A stretch of DNA of 13,205 bases from Pseudomonas sp. BGr12. GTDB lineage: Bacteria > Pseudomonadota > Gammaproteobacteria > Pseudomonadales > Pseudomonadaceae. Location: assembly GCF_030272895.1 (NCBI RefSeq), contig NZ_JALRNF010000070.1, forward strand, positions 1 through 13,205. Reading direction: 5' to 3'. A program made the position numbers and the translations under genes. This document shows positions 13,066-13,205 of the stretch, piece by piece; position 1 is the stretch's first letter; the number at the start of each line of letters is the position of its first letter. The notes under the pieces were generated by a model. It was not told the DNA's origin. It did no database searches and worked only from the letters and a program-made list of their open reading frames with translations.

Positions 13066-13205
13066 CCGCCCTTACGGCGGCCTACTTTTTTCTTGGAAAA
13101 AGTAGGCAAAACCGCCCGCTCCTACATACGGCCCTACGCTACGCTCCGGGTTCCCTCGCTACGGTGTCTTCCAGGGGCTGCGCGGCCTACGACTTGCTTC
13201 GCCAA
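13066..13205. repeat. Dispersed intergenic repeat, cut by window end
   Basis: Two hairpins in tandem: CCGCC-CTTAC-GGCGG (13066-13080) and GCCTACTTTTT (13080-13090) with AAAAAGTAGGC (13097-13107) around TCTTGG. A short-period CTACGCTACGCTCCGGGTTC-type tract then runs to the end. This resembles the 'CTTACGGCGG ... CGCTCCGGGTTCC' intergenic repeats scattered in Pseudomonas genomes (recollection). Bases 13114-13126, GCCCGCTCCTACA, are identical to part of the REP doublet at 2661-2673. No coding sense is seen; the 12912-13065 stretch before it holds no recognised feature. Confidence 0.6.

Noticed and set aside
12912..13109. N-terminal extension of the coiled-coil protein to ATG 13109
   Set aside because: The extension translates the dispersed repeat hairpins (SKKKVGRRKGG), and the ATG at 12911 has its own ribosome site.

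Overview
The window looks like chromosomal DNA of a fluorescent-group Pseudomonas (P. fluorescens/P. putida type). The signs are high GC with strong G/C bias at third codon positions, recognisable Pseudomonas REP elements (cores TGTAGGAGC and TGTGGGAGC), and a typical mix of short, mostly single-gene units. No phage, IS element, CRISPR array or plasmid function was seen. The species call is inference from style and family resemblance.

Layout. 1-258: tRNA-Val(GAC) on the minus strand, cut by the window edge, with a near-consensus promoter, then the leader of puuB. 259-2241: puuB (gamma-glutamylputrescine oxidase) converging on a C39-peptidase-like lipoprotein that lacks the catalytic residues. 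2460-3731: a 58-residue membrane miniprotein, a perfect REP hairpin, a TerC/YgdQ-family membrane protein and, upstream of it, a small helical lipoprotein. 3732-5892: a palindrome-rich divergent promoter, an NhaR-type LysR regulator, and an MFS exporter whose 3' end overlaps nhaR by 38 bp. 5893-8061: a symmetrical divergent promoter region, sstT (Na+/serine-threonine symporter), a terminator, and yceH. 8065-8970: an inverted REP pair, then a shikimate-dehydrogenase-like gene of the HI0607 (SDH-L) type. 9131-9775: a secreted Gly/His/Pro/Tyr-rich protein and a 60-residue protein with a clear terminator. 9875-10810: a tandem universal stress protein with a His-rich tail. 10811-11503: about 690 bp without a convincing gene. 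11504-12911: pbpG (PBP7-type DD-endopeptidase) converging on a coiled-coil protein of unknown function, with one hairpin spanning both stop codons. 13066-13205: start of a dispersed intergenic repeat that runs off the window.

How the genes work together. This is mostly housekeeping and accessory-metabolism territory rather than one system. Almost every gene converges on its right-hand neighbour and diverges from its left-hand one, so units are short. Most convergent joints carry a REP pair, a hairpin or a gene overlap. Possible functional links are the lipoprotein-terC pair (30 bp apart) facing nhaR across shared palindromes, which suggests ion or envelope stress, and the sstT-yceH tandem separated by a terminator. 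I found no strong evidence for a new multi-gene system. The most interesting items are the catalytically dead C39-like lipoprotein, the palindromic nhaR/lipoprotein control region, the Gly/His/Pro/Tyr secreted protein and the unexplained 10811-11503 interval.
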